From NCBI RefSeq assembly GCF_009834365.1, contig NZ_CP041348.1:1835001-1899000 (forward strand): DNA of 64,000 nt, given 5' to 3'. How positions within the stretch are numbered: position 1 is the stretch's first letter; each line of letters starts with the position of its first letter. Of the stretch, positions 55,432 through 63,610 are shown one piece after another. The position numbers and the translations under genes were made by a program. Below the pieces are notes generated by a model that ran no database searches, was not told the DNA's origin, and was given only the letters and a program-made list of their open reading frames with translations. This stretch comes from Komagataeibacter xylinus (lineage in GTDB: Bacteria > Pseudomonadota > Alphaproteobacteria > Acetobacterales > Acetobacteraceae).

Positions 55432-56223
55432 GTGGATTTGGGTCTTAAGGGCAAACGCGCCCTTGTGCTGGGAGCCTCACAGGGGCTGGGGCGTGCCATT
55501 GCCACCGAACTGGCGCAGGAGGGGGCTGATGTTGCGCTGATGGCACGGCGAGAGGATGTGCTGCAGCAGGTCAAGACGGAACTCGATGCCCTTTCCGGTG
55601 GCGGGCGCATCATGGTGGCGCAGGCTGACCTGGCAGATGAAGCATCTGTAAAAACAGCGTATCAGGCCGTGCAGGGCAGCTTTGGCGGGGTGGATATTCT
55701 GGTGCTGGTCAGCGGTGGTCCGCCCCCGGGTGGCGCGGAAGCTCCATCTAGCGAAGTGTGGCGACAGCAGTATGAACTGTTGATGCTGGCCCCCATGGCG
55801 CTGGTGAAGATGGCCCTGCCCGGCATGAAGGCAAACCATTGGGGGCGGATCATAACGGTTGCCTCTTCCGGTATTGTCCAGCCCATTCCCCGGCTGTCCA
55901 TTTCCAACACATTGCGCAGTGGTTTTGTCGCATGGAGCAAGACGCTGGCCAGTGATGTCGCGGCCGATGGCATTACGGCAAACGTCATCGTGCCGGGGCG
56001 TATCGCGACCGATCGCGTTGCACAACTGGATCAGGGCAATGCCACGCGCTCCGGTATCACCGTGGATGAGGTGAAGGCGCAGTCCCGGGCGAAGATTCCG
56101 ATGGGGCGGTATGGCGAACCGCGTGAATTCGCAGCCATGGCGGCTTTTCTGGTGAGTGAGCGCGCATCCTATGTCACCGGGTCAATCGTGCGGGTTGATG
56201 GGGGACTGATTACGGCGATATGA
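55432..56223 (+). CDS. Atypical short-chain dehydrogenase/reductase
   Basis: A 263-aa SDR with GTG start. The cofactor motif is GASQGLGRAIA, and the NNAG-equivalent is VSGGPPPGG. The active-site region reads ASSGIVQPIPRLSISNTLRS, where the canonical YxxxK is SxxxR. A subgroup of SDRs annotated as 3-oxoacyl reductases shares this loss. The C-terminal VDGGLI is normal. It may bind NAD(P) with an altered mechanism or be non-catalytic. It lies between the aldolase and flavoprotein genes on the same strand. Confidence 0.85.
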   Translation: MDLGLKGKRALVLGASQGLGRAIATELAQEGADVALMARREDVLQQVKTELDALSGGGRIMVAQADLADEASVKTAYQAVQGSFGGVDILVLVSGGPPPGGAEAPSSEVWRQQYELLMLAPMALVKMALPGMKANHWGRIITVASSGIVQPIPRLSISNTLRSGFVAWSKTLASDVAADGITANVIVPGRIATDRVAQLDQGNATRSGITVDEVKAQSRAKIPMGRYGEPREFAAMAAFLVSERASYVTGSIVRVDGGLITAI

Positions 56224-56311
56224 CCCCAATATCGTCAAGCACAGCGCTCACACCCGGCAAGAAACAGCAGTAAGTAGTACAATAGAAAAGAAGTACCGAA
56301 GGAATGGTGTC

Positions 56312-57868
56312 GTGACGAATCCTTTTGTTGAACATTGCGAAGATCGCTCCGGTCTTCTGCCTCCACCATTTCCTGATCCGCATCCCGATGCGCAGTTGCG
56401 GTTAAAAGCCCTTTCGGCGCGGGTCAGGCATGACCTGGAAATCATGGTGTACCCCAAGGATGAATGGGTTATCCCGCGCACGCGCCCAGATGGTGAGCAT
56501 GTCTATGACGTGGTGATCGTGGGCGGTGGGCAGTGCGGCCTTACAACCGCCTTCGCTCTCCGGCGTGAACGGGTTGGCAATGTGCTGGTGCTGGACCAGG
56601 CCCCCAAGGGCAAGGAAGGCCCGTGGGTCACGTATTCCCGCATGTGGACCCTGCGTTCGCCCAAGCATCTGACCGGGCCGGATCTTGGTATTCCCTCGCT
56701 TGCCCCCCGTAGCTGGTTTGAAGCCGTGTACGGTGAGGAAGGCTGGGAGATGCTGGACAAATGGCCGCGCCATGTCTGGCAGCATTACCTGGACTGGTAC
56801 CGTGAAGTGCTGGATCTGCCGGTGTGGAATGATGCCTGTGTGACCAAATTCGATCTGGACGGGGCGCAGGTTGCGGTCACGCTGGCCGATGGCCGTCGCG
56901 TTTTTGCGCGCAAGGTCGTGCTGGCAACCGGGCTGGAAGGCATGGGCGGCTGGTATGTGCCCCCCATTGTCAAATCCCTGCCCAAATCTCGCTGGACGTT
57001 GTGCACGGATGATGTGGACAGCCTGGAATGGCGCGGCCAGAGAGTTGCCCTGCTTGGGGCCGGTGCTACAGGATGGGACCGCGCGGCCGACCTGCTGGAA
57101 CTTGGTGCGAAGGCCGTTACGATCTACATGCGGCGCAAGCATGTCCTGAGTTCCAACCCGTTCCGTTATCTGGAAAAGGCGGGTTACCTGCGGCACTTCC
57201 AGTCCATGTCGGATGAAGACAAGTGGCGCTGGATTACCGAGGTGCTGAAGTTCGGCCAGCCGCCCACCCAGGATGGCGTTGACCGTTGCGCGGCTTTCCC
57301 GAATTTTGTTCTGCACCCCGGTGCGACATGGGCGGCGGTCAAGGACACGCCCAACGGGGTTGAGGTGACTGGCAGCGACGGATCGGTGGAAACATTCGAT
57401 CACCTGTTTATCGGCTGTGGCTTCTCGATTGATGCGCATAACCGTGAGGAACTGCGCCCGTTTGCCGATAATATCCTGACATGGGAAGATGTCCTCCCGC
57501 CGGAGGCCTCCCAAAAGGATCCCTGGCTGAAGACCTATCCGTATCTGAGTTCTGATCTCAGATTCCAGGAAAAGACACCAGGCAAGACGCCGATCCTGAA
57601 GGATATTTTCTGCTTCAATTACGGCACTCTTGTCTCGAACGCACATTCTGGTGCATCCCTGTCGGGCATTCTGTACGGTATTGGCCCGCTGATCCACGGC
57701 ATTACTTATGCATTGTGGGTTGAGGATGAACCTACGCATTATGCCGCCACCCAGAACTGGACGGAAATCGACACCGATCCGGCCGTGCTGGCAAACCGGA
57801 TGTGGAAACCGTCCGTAGCCGCAGGCATGGCTGATGCGGATGCCGGGGCAAGCACGCGCAAGCCATAA
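56312..57868 (+). CDS. FAD/NAD(P)-binding oxidoreductase (flavin monooxygenase-like)
   Basis: A 518-aa two-dinucleotide flavoprotein, GTG start. The FAD motif is VVIVGGGQCGLTTAFALR near residue 70, and the NADPH motif is VALLGAGATGWDRAADLL near 250. Segments such as TYSRMWTLRSPKHLTGPDLG are typical of a family annotated as FAD-dependent or N-hydroxylating-like monooxygenases. No signal peptide. In this cluster it would oxidise a nitrogen or carbon centre of the imported compound, but the specific reaction is unknown. Confidence 0.78.
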   Translation: MTNPFVEHCEDRSGLLPPPFPDPHPDAQLRLKALSARVRHDLEIMVYPKDEWVIPRTRPDGEHVYDVVIVGGGQCGLTTAFALRRERVGNVLVLDQAPKGKEGPWVTYSRMWTLRSPKHLTGPDLGIPSLAPRSWFEAVYGEEGWEMLDKWPRHVWQHYLDWYREVLDLPVWNDACVTKFDLDGAQVAVTLADGRRVFARKVVLATGLEGMGGWYVPPIVKSLPKSRWTLCTDDVDSLEWRGQRVALLGAGATGWDRAADLLELGAKAVTIYMRRKHVLSSNPFRYLEKAGYLRHFQSMSDEDKWRWITEVLKFGQPPTQDGVDRCAAFPNFVLHPGATWAAVKDTPNGVEVTGSDGSVETFDHLFIGCGFSIDAHNREELRPFADNILTWEDVLPPEASQKDPWLKTYPYLSSDLRFQEKTPGKTPILKDIFCFNYGTLVSNAHSGASLSGILYGIGPLIHGITYALWVEDEPTHYAATQNWTEIDTDPAVLANRMWKPSVAAGMADADAGASTRKP

Positions 57869-58003
57869 TGGATGACTGGCGGGGGCATATGGTGCCCCCG
57901 CCAGACATGACCGCCCATGCAGGCCGGATGAAATGGCCGGAGGGCGGAAGAAAAAATGGAAAGAACAGGACCAGTAACCGGCCCTGCTTCAGGAAGTAAT
58001 ATC

Positions 58004-58885
58004 ATGACAGACAAAGATGTGCAGTTCGTGGTCCATGGGCCACCGGGCAGCGCTCCACCTGTTCTGGCGCAGGCATTCATGAAGGCTGTCGCCCAGTCCG
58101 GTTGCGACAGCAGGCCGTGGGATATCATAGATCGGGGTAATGACCCTGGCGTGGATGCACTGGCATACCTGATGGAGCATGCGGGAGAGGACAATGTACT
58201 GTCCACCTGCACGCCGGTCTTCATCCAGGCACCGATCATTCGTGGCATGCCGGTCAGTGTGCGCGACACGACGCCGCTGGCGCGTCTTGTATCCGATACC
58301 TTTTTTCTGGTGGTGGATACCGCGCGTGGCCTTCGCTCCATAGAGGATGTGGTTGCGACCATGCGCGGCCGCAAAACCCGTTCTGCCGGTTATTTCCTGG
58401 GCGGGATCAACCACCTTCTGGCGCTTGCGCTGACGCAGGCCGTGGGGGCGGAACTCGATTTTACCGTGGTGCCGGATGAGCCGACCGTATGGCGCAATCT
58501 GGTCGCCGGCCGGATTGACTGGGGCTGTGGCGTCATCGCGGAAATCCAGCCTTATCTTGAATCGGGCGAACTGACCGTTATCGGTGCGTTCTCGCCCGAG
58601 CGTTCGCCGCGCATGCCTGATGTTCCCACCTTCTCCGAGGCGGGACTGCCCGTAACCTTCAGCATGTGGCGTGGCATTGTCGGCCCGCCTGGCCTGAGCG
58701 CAGAACAGTGTGCGCGCTGGGACACGATCATCCGCAGCGCGATCGGTACCCCGGCATGGCAGGCCTATCTTGAAGATAACGGGCAGGCCGATGCATTCCT
58801 GCCATCAGAACAGTTCCGTCATTTCCTGCAACAGGAATGGGACTGGTATGACCATCACCTGAAACTGGCAGGCGTGGTTAAATAG
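58004..58885 (+). CDS. Bug/TctC-like substrate-binding protein lacking a signal peptide
   Basis: 293 aa from ATG 58004 (AGGAAG 8 nt upstream); an earlier ATG at 57956 adds only polar residues. The fold motifs are those of tripartite tricarboxylate transporter binding proteins: FVVHGPPGSAPPVLAQAF, RSAGYFLGGINHLLALAL, DVPTFSEAGLPVTFSMWRGI and VGPPGLSAEQ. No hydrophobic signal exists with either start, and no TctA/TctB genes are near. A cytosolic carrier or sensor role is inferred. Confidence 0.8.
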   Translation: MTDKDVQFVVHGPPGSAPPVLAQAFMKAVAQSGCDSRPWDIIDRGNDPGVDALAYLMEHAGEDNVLSTCTPVFIQAPIIRGMPVSVRDTTPLARLVSDTFFLVVDTARGLRSIEDVVATMRGRKTRSAGYFLGGINHLLALALTQAVGAELDFTVVPDEPTVWRNLVAGRIDWGCGVIAEIQPYLESGELTVIGAFSPERSPRMPDVPTFSEAGLPVTFSMWRGIVGPPGLSAEQCARWDTIIRSAIGTPAWQAYLEDNGQADAFLPSEQFRHFLQQEWDWYDHHLKLAGVVK

Positions 58886-58998
58886 AAATTATGCAGCGCA
58901 AGACGGTGTTCCTGCGCATCCGGTACAATAACGGATCACAATTGTAATTGTGGCGCTGCGCCCGGGTGAGATACGGGGTGGGTAAAGGAAAATAAGCA

Positions 58999-61209
58999 AT
59001 GACGAGTGCAGGAGACGCTGTATCTTCACCGCGTATGGCACGGTTTCTGAACAGTCTGGCAGATATTATTTTTCCCCCTGGCAAGGATACGCCCGGTGGG
59101 GGTGATATCGGAGCGGGAGATTATATTAACCGTGCGCTTGGCGGTGCCTATCAGGCTTACAGGCCTTTTTATGCCAGCCTTCATGCAGCATGTGATGCGG
59201 CCTGCACATCCCGGGATTTCCTGACAGCGCCCCTGGCCGAGCAGCAGTCCTGTGTTGCCATGCTGGAGGCGGGCACCCTGCCTGGTATCGACCTTGGGGA
59301 GGACAGTCCTTTCCGCATGCTGATGCGGCATATGCGCGAGGGGCTTTTCTGTGATCCGTCTTATGGCGGCAACCGGGATTTTGCGGGGTGGAAGGCCGTT
59401 GGTTTTCCTGGCGTGCGCACGTCTTATACCGCGCAGGATCAGGAACTGGACGCCATCCTGCCCTATCCGCCGCAGGGACTGCCCGAACCACAACCCACGC
59501 CATCGGTCGCGCCTACGAGCTGTGCCAGTTTCAATCAGGTGCCGCGGGCTGGTTCTGCCGAATATGTCATTGTTGGCAGTGGCCCGGCGGGTCTGCTCGT
59601 CGCTCACGCGCTGGTCATGGCGGGGCATCATGTCACCATGCTGGAAGCCGGACCGGACCGGAGCGGACGCGAGCATGTCATGGATGAACTGGCCGGCACG
59701 TCAGCGCGTAACATGGGCGGAATGGCGAAATTCAACCACGAAATCCCAGCCTGGCGGCGCCATCCGGGCATGACTGCACAACGCAGCGCATTCTACCAGC
59801 ATCTTGAAACGGCCTTTGGCGGAAATGCGATCGCGTGGGGTGGCATCACCATGCGGTTCTACGAAAACGATTTCCGCATGCGGAGCCTGATTACCGAAAA
59901 ATACGGGGCCGGACGCATACCCGCTGATTCCACCCTGATGGACTGGCCACTCAGCTATCGCGATCTGGAACCGCATTATGACGTGGTCGAGAGCCTGCTC
60001 GGCGTTGCGGGCCCGCAGGAAAATGACAACCCGTTTGCAGCACCCGGCCGCCGCCCGTATGACATGCCACCCTTGCGGACCAGTGGCCTGGGCAAACTGT
60101 TTGCCCGGAGCGCAAAAGGGCTGGGGTATCATCCCTTTGCACTGCCGGCTGCCATTGCAACGCAGGACAGGCCCGGCCGCGGGGCGTGCACCTATTGCAG
60201 TTTCTGTTCGCGTTTCGGCTGTCATGTCGAGGCCAAGGCCTCCGTGCAGAATACGCTGCTGCGTGAAAGCATGGAGACCGGGCGCCTGCGTATCATGACG
60301 GATACGCGGGTCCGTGCCATCCAGACCGATGACAGCGGCCGCGCGGTTGGTGTCCGGTATGTCGGGCGGGAGGGGGACGCGCAGTTTCTTGAAGCCGGCA
60401 CGGTCGTGCTTGCGGCCTATACGTTTGAAAACGTACGCCTCATGCTGAACTCACGCAGCCATCGGCATGAGCGGGGTGTGGGCAATGCAACCGGGCAGGT
60501 GGGGGCGCATTACATCACGCGCCAGCAACCCGCAGTCTATGCCACGTTCGATGACCATCTCCTCAATCGCTTTACCGGCCCGACCGCGCAGGCCATGGCG
60601 ATTGCCGACCTGTCGGGCGACCATTTCGATCATGCCGGCATGGATTTCATCGGTGGGGGGCGGATTGCGGCCTTCAACCAGTACCTGCCGATCGAGGCAT
60701 CGGGCATCGTGCCGCCAGACATACCGGCATGGGGCGCGGGCTGGCGGGATTTTGTCACCCATGCTTTCAACCGTACCGCCATGCTGTTCATCGACCCGGA
60801 AATCCTGCCTTATGCCCATAACCGTATTGACCTGGATCCCGACCGTGCCGATCGGTATGGCGACCCGCTGGCACGCATCACGTTCGACATAGGCGACAAT
60901 GACCGCAACCTGATCCGCTTCCTGCAGGAGCGGGCAGAAGCCATTGCCTACGGCATGGGGGCATCACGCGTATGGAAACGCGACGCGCTGACCGGCCCGA
61001 TCAGTACGCATGACGTAGGTGGCACACGCATGGGCGTGGATGCCCAGTCCTCGGTCGTCGATAGCGTGGGGCGCGTGCATGACACGCCCGGTCTTGTCGT
61101 GGTGGGAGGATCGACTTTCGTGTCGCTGCCATCCGTCAACCCCAGCCTGACCCTGCTCGCCCTTGCCCGCCGCACGGCAGATGCATTGCTGGGGAAAGTC
61201 CCGTCATGA
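58999..61209 (+). CDS. GMC oxidoreductase fused to gluconate-2-dehydrogenase subunit 3 domain
   Basis: A 736-aa fusion. Residues about 12-140 (ARFLNSLADIIFPPGKDTPG) match the small gamma subunit (Gluconate_2-dh3). Residues 186-736 are the GMC flavoprotein (YVIVGSGPAGLLVAHALVMAG, NAIAWGGITMRF, STHDVGGTRMG, NPSLTLLALA). Cys397, 400, 403 and 408 (CTYCSFCSRFGC) form a CxxCxxCx4C motif like the Fe-S site of FAD-dependent glucose and fructose dehydrogenases. In known complexes these are separate polypeptides with a cytochrome subunit; no Tat signal or cytochrome gene is seen here. It overlaps the next gene by 4 nt. Confidence 0.85.
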   Translation: MTSAGDAVSSPRMARFLNSLADIIFPPGKDTPGGGDIGAGDYINRALGGAYQAYRPFYASLHAACDAACTSRDFLTAPLAEQQSCVAMLEAGTLPGIDLGEDSPFRMLMRHMREGLFCDPSYGGNRDFAGWKAVGFPGVRTSYTAQDQELDAILPYPPQGLPEPQPTPSVAPTSCASFNQVPRAGSAEYVIVGSGPAGLLVAHALVMAGHHVTMLEAGPDRSGREHVMDELAGTSARNMGGMAKFNHEIPAWRRHPGMTAQRSAFYQHLETAFGGNAIAWGGITMRFYENDFRMRSLITEKYGAGRIPADSTLMDWPLSYRDLEPHYDVVESLLGVAGPQENDNPFAAPGRRPYDMPPLRTSGLGKLFARSAKGLGYHPFALPAAIATQDRPGRGACTYCSFCSRFGCHVEAKASVQNTLLRESMETGRLRIMTDTRVRAIQTDDSGRAVGVRYVGREGDAQFLEAGTVVLAAYTFENVRLMLNSRSHRHERGVGNATGQVGAHYITRQQPAVYATFDDHLLNRFTGPTAQAMAIADLSGDHFDHAGMDFIGGGRIAAFNQYLPIEASGIVPPDIPAWGAGWRDFVTHAFNRTAMLFIDPEILPYAHNRIDLDPDRADRYGDPLARITFDIGDNDRNLIRFLQERAEAIAYGMGASRVWKRDALTGPISTHDVGGTRMGVDAQSSVVDSVGRVHDTPGLVVVGGSTFVSLPSVNPSLTLLALARRTADALLGKVPS

Positions 61210-62375
61210 TGTACGATACGATTGTTATCGGGGCCGGAATCATTGGTGCATCGGTTGGCTATCACGTTGCCCGCGCGGGCGGGAGGGTCGCCATCATTGA
61301 TCCCGGCATGGGCCCCGTTCAACCGACAGCAAGCTGGGCGAGCGCGGGTGGCCTGCGGGCGCAGGGGCGCAGCCCGGCGGAAGCGGCAATCGCCCATGCC
61401 GCGCAGCAGCGCTGGCAGGTGCTGGAGGATGAGCTGGAAGCGGATATGGAAGTCCGGTTTGGCGGCCATCTGCACATTGCAGAAAATGCGGTTCAGGCTG
61501 AACGTATCCGCAAGCGCGTCAGTGAGGCACAGGATGCTGGGATTGAAGCACGGCTTCTTGCCGAGGCGGAAATACACGATATCGCGCCGGGCCTGGCCAG
61601 GGCAGCCCGACTGGCATGCTTTACGCCACAGGATGGGCAGGCCAGCCCGATCCTTGCTGCACGGGCCTTTCTGGCAGCGGCCGTTCGGCTTGGTGCGACC
61701 CTTGTGCCGCAAAAGTGTGCCTCAATCCCTGTAGAGCAGGGCCGTGTCAGCCGTATCGTGCTGGGTGATGGAACATCCCTGTCTGCAAGGACCGTTGTCG
61801 TGTGTACGGGGGCATGGAGCATCAGCATGCTCGATGCGCTTGGGCTCCGTTTTCCGTTACGCTGGCGGGTCTTGCAGATGATGACCACCGAGGCCCAGCC
61901 CGGTGTGACACTGGCGCCGACCGTAACCGGGGAGGGGCGTAATCTGTCCCTTAAACAGATGCCGGACGGGAATTACATGATTGGTGGGCGCTGGTTTGGC
62001 AATAGCCCCGACGGTCTTCTGTCCGCCTGTCCCGATGAGCGGCACCTTGCATGCCAGTTACAGACGGCGCGCGAAGTATTCCCGGCAATGCGGCACGCAC
62101 CCGTGCAACGGACATGGGCTGGCTGTGAAGCGCAGACCATTGATTCACTGCCTCTTATTGGTCACTCCGCATTGGCCGGGCTTTACCTTTCCGTTGGTTT
62201 TTCCAACCATGGTTTCCAGATCGCGCCCGAAATCGGGCGGCTGGTCGCGCAGGATATAACAGACGCATCGCCTGATGCCCTGCATCCCTTTGCACCAGAT
62301 CGGTTTGAACGACAGGTCTCGGCCAGCAGGGTGGAGGCATTCATTACTGAAACCACCCGACTTGCCCTTCACTGA
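61206..62375 (+). CDS. DAO-family FAD oxidoreductase (sarcosine oxidase / D-amino acid dehydrogenase type)
   Basis: A 389-aa flavoprotein with N-terminal MYDTIVIGAGIIGASVGYHVA (FAD beta-alpha-beta), SWASAGGLRAQGRS and the C-terminal FAD segment GLYLSVGFSNHGFQIAPEIG. The family oxidises secondary or D-amino acids to imines. It overlaps the GMC gene (ATGA), so the pair is likely translated together and may share electrons or a substrate. It is the last gene of the plus-strand run and is followed by a terminator-like structure. Confidence 0.87.
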   Translation: MMYDTIVIGAGIIGASVGYHVARAGGRVAIIDPGMGPVQPTASWASAGGLRAQGRSPAEAAIAHAAQQRWQVLEDELEADMEVRFGGHLHIAENAVQAERIRKRVSEAQDAGIEARLLAEAEIHDIAPGLARAARLACFTPQDGQASPILAARAFLAAAVRLGATLVPQKCASIPVEQGRVSRIVLGDGTSLSARTVVVCTGAWSISMLDALGLRFPLRWRVLQMMTTEAQPGVTLAPTVTGEGRNLSLKQMPDGNYMIGGRWFGNSPDGLLSACPDERHLACQLQTAREVFPAMRHAPVQRTWAGCEAQTIDSLPLIGHSALAGLYLSVGFSNHGFQIAPEIGRLVAQDITDASPDALHPFAPDRFERQVSASRVEAFITETTRLALH

Positions 62376-62381
62376 GTGGCA

Positions 62382-62440
62382 AGGGATTTTACGGGTATGG
62401 GCACCAGTGGCCTGCGTAGGCCGGGATGCCCGTAATCCCT
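62382..62440 (+). terminator. Stem-loop after the flavoprotein operon
   Basis: AGGGATT-tt-ACGGG pairs with CCCGTAATCCCT around an inner GGCC-TGCGTA-GGCC hairpin. No T tract follows. It is a terminator candidate 7 nt after the DAO stop. Confidence 0.5.
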
Positions 62441-62625
62441 GACCGGCCTGCGGCCGTCATCCGTCAGACAGGTGCCGGAGGGAGGCTGGTGTCAGAGGAA
62501 GATATGCTCAGGGCCGCCACTGTCCTCTACTTCTCGTAAAGACAATGTCCCATCAAGTCCCGGGACTGAACATCTGGCAGGTAGCCAGAGACCATTTCCG
62601 GCCCGACATGTAAGGATGTGGCGTT

Positions 62626-62663
62626 GGTGCGAACAGGCCCGGTGGCTGGAGCCTGTTCGCACC
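62626..62663 (-). terminator. Perfect 13-bp hairpin after the racemase gene
   Basis: GGTGCGAACAGGC / GCCTGTTCGCACC with a 12-nt loop, 18 nt beyond the stop of the minus-strand racemase gene. The stem is very stable, but no T tract is present on either strand. Confidence 0.6.
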
Positions 62664-62680
62664 CACGCGTGTCATGCGCC

Positions 62681-63340
62681 TTATTCGGGAACGTAGCCCA
62701 GCGTCAGCAGGCCGACCATGCGGGCGACCGCAGCCTGCACGGGATCAATGACAGGAATGCCCAGCTCCTTTTGCAGGGCAGGACGATAGGCACCCATACT
62801 GGCGCAGCCAAGGATAAGGGAGCGTGCGCCATCAACATCGCGCAGCGTGCGGCCTACTTCGATCAGGCGACCGATGGAACTTTCCTCATCGAGCAGTTCC
62901 TGCACACCAAGGTTGAGGGGACGGTCAGCCGCCAGAAAATCCATGAGTCCGTACTGGTGCAGCGCGCGCATGTGACGACCGATTGACCCCTGCTTGATGG
63001 CCATTATACCAAATCGTCCCCCAAGGCTCATGCCTGTCAGGAAAGCGGATTCCGCGATTCCCACAACCGGAACATCAAGTTCCTGCCGGCAGAGATACAG
63101 GCCGGGATCGGAAAAACATCCGATGACATAACCTTGCGCAGGATTGGCCTTGAAGTGGTCGCATGTGGGAATGGTGACCTCTTCCACATCCCTCTGCGTT
63201 TCAATGCCGGGGGGCGCGACCGCCAGCGTGTCGAACTGTACGCTGTATGGACCCGTTGCAGGGCACAGGGCGTAGCTTGCCGCAATCTTGTCCGTAACGG
63301 CAGTGCTGCTGTTCGGGTTCAGGACCAGGATTTTTTTCAA
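62681..63340 (-). CDS. Asp/Glu/hydantoin racemase family protein
   Basis: A 219-aa cytosolic racemase of the HyuE type. KKILVLNPNSSTAVTDKI begins the fold. The two catalytic cysteines are expected in VIGCFSDPGLYL and LILGCASMGAY. Hydantoin racemases epimerise 5-substituted hydantoins so that a stereospecific hydantoinase can consume both forms, matching the two hydantoinase-family genes in this window. It is convergent with the flavoprotein operon and divergent from the last gene. Allantoin racemase is a close alternative. Confidence 0.85.
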   Translation of the reverse strand: MKKILVLNPNSSTAVTDKIAASYALCPATGPYSVQFDTLAVAPPGIETQRDVEEVTIPTCDHFKANPAQGYVIGCFSDPGLYLCRQELDVPVVGIAESAFLTGMSLGGRFGIMAIKQGSIGRHMRALHQYGLMDFLAADRPLNLGVQELLDEESSIGRLIEVGRTLRDVDGARSLILGCASMGAYRPALQKELGIPVIDPVQAAVARMVGLLTLGYVPE

Positions 63341-63364
63341 GGGATTCTTGCCTTTTTGATATAA

Positions 63365-63379
63365 TTATCGAAACGATAA
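63365..63379. promoter_or_regulatory. Palindromic operator candidate at the racemase promoter
   Basis: TTATCG AAA CGATAA is a perfect palindrome 25 nt before the racemase ATG and contains the GAAACGATA half-site. A TGTTTCGTAG half-site lies 20 nt further out. Confidence 0.55.
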
Positions 63380-63464
63380 ATTGTATACAATCCATCTGTT
63401 TCGTAGCCTGAAAGGGCGACTGATCCTCTGTGGCGCAGGAACTGAAGTTTCTCACAATTATCTG

Positions 63465-63487
63465 AAACGAAATGGATTATTTCGTTT
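63465..63487. promoter_or_regulatory. Palindromic operator candidate, divergent region
   Basis: AAACGAAAT and ATTTCGTTT, 9-bp perfect arms around GGATT. It sits midway between the racemase gene and the last gene and shares GAAACGAA with the other sites. It is the most symmetrical member of the set. Confidence 0.6.
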
Positions 63488-63610
63488 TAGGCGAAGCCGG
63501 GTTGGCACACAATATTTTTGTGCTATTCTTTGTAAGATATCTATGGTGTCTTACATCCAAGAGTGGCAATGGCCGATCAGGTGTGACCCAGCCAAGAGGG
63601 AACCAGTATT

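Noticed and set aside
56402..57739. A 445-codon open frame on the minus strand
   Set aside because: It lies wholly antisense to the FAD/NAD(P) oxidoreductase gene, has no family motifs, and is a by-product of high third-position GC.
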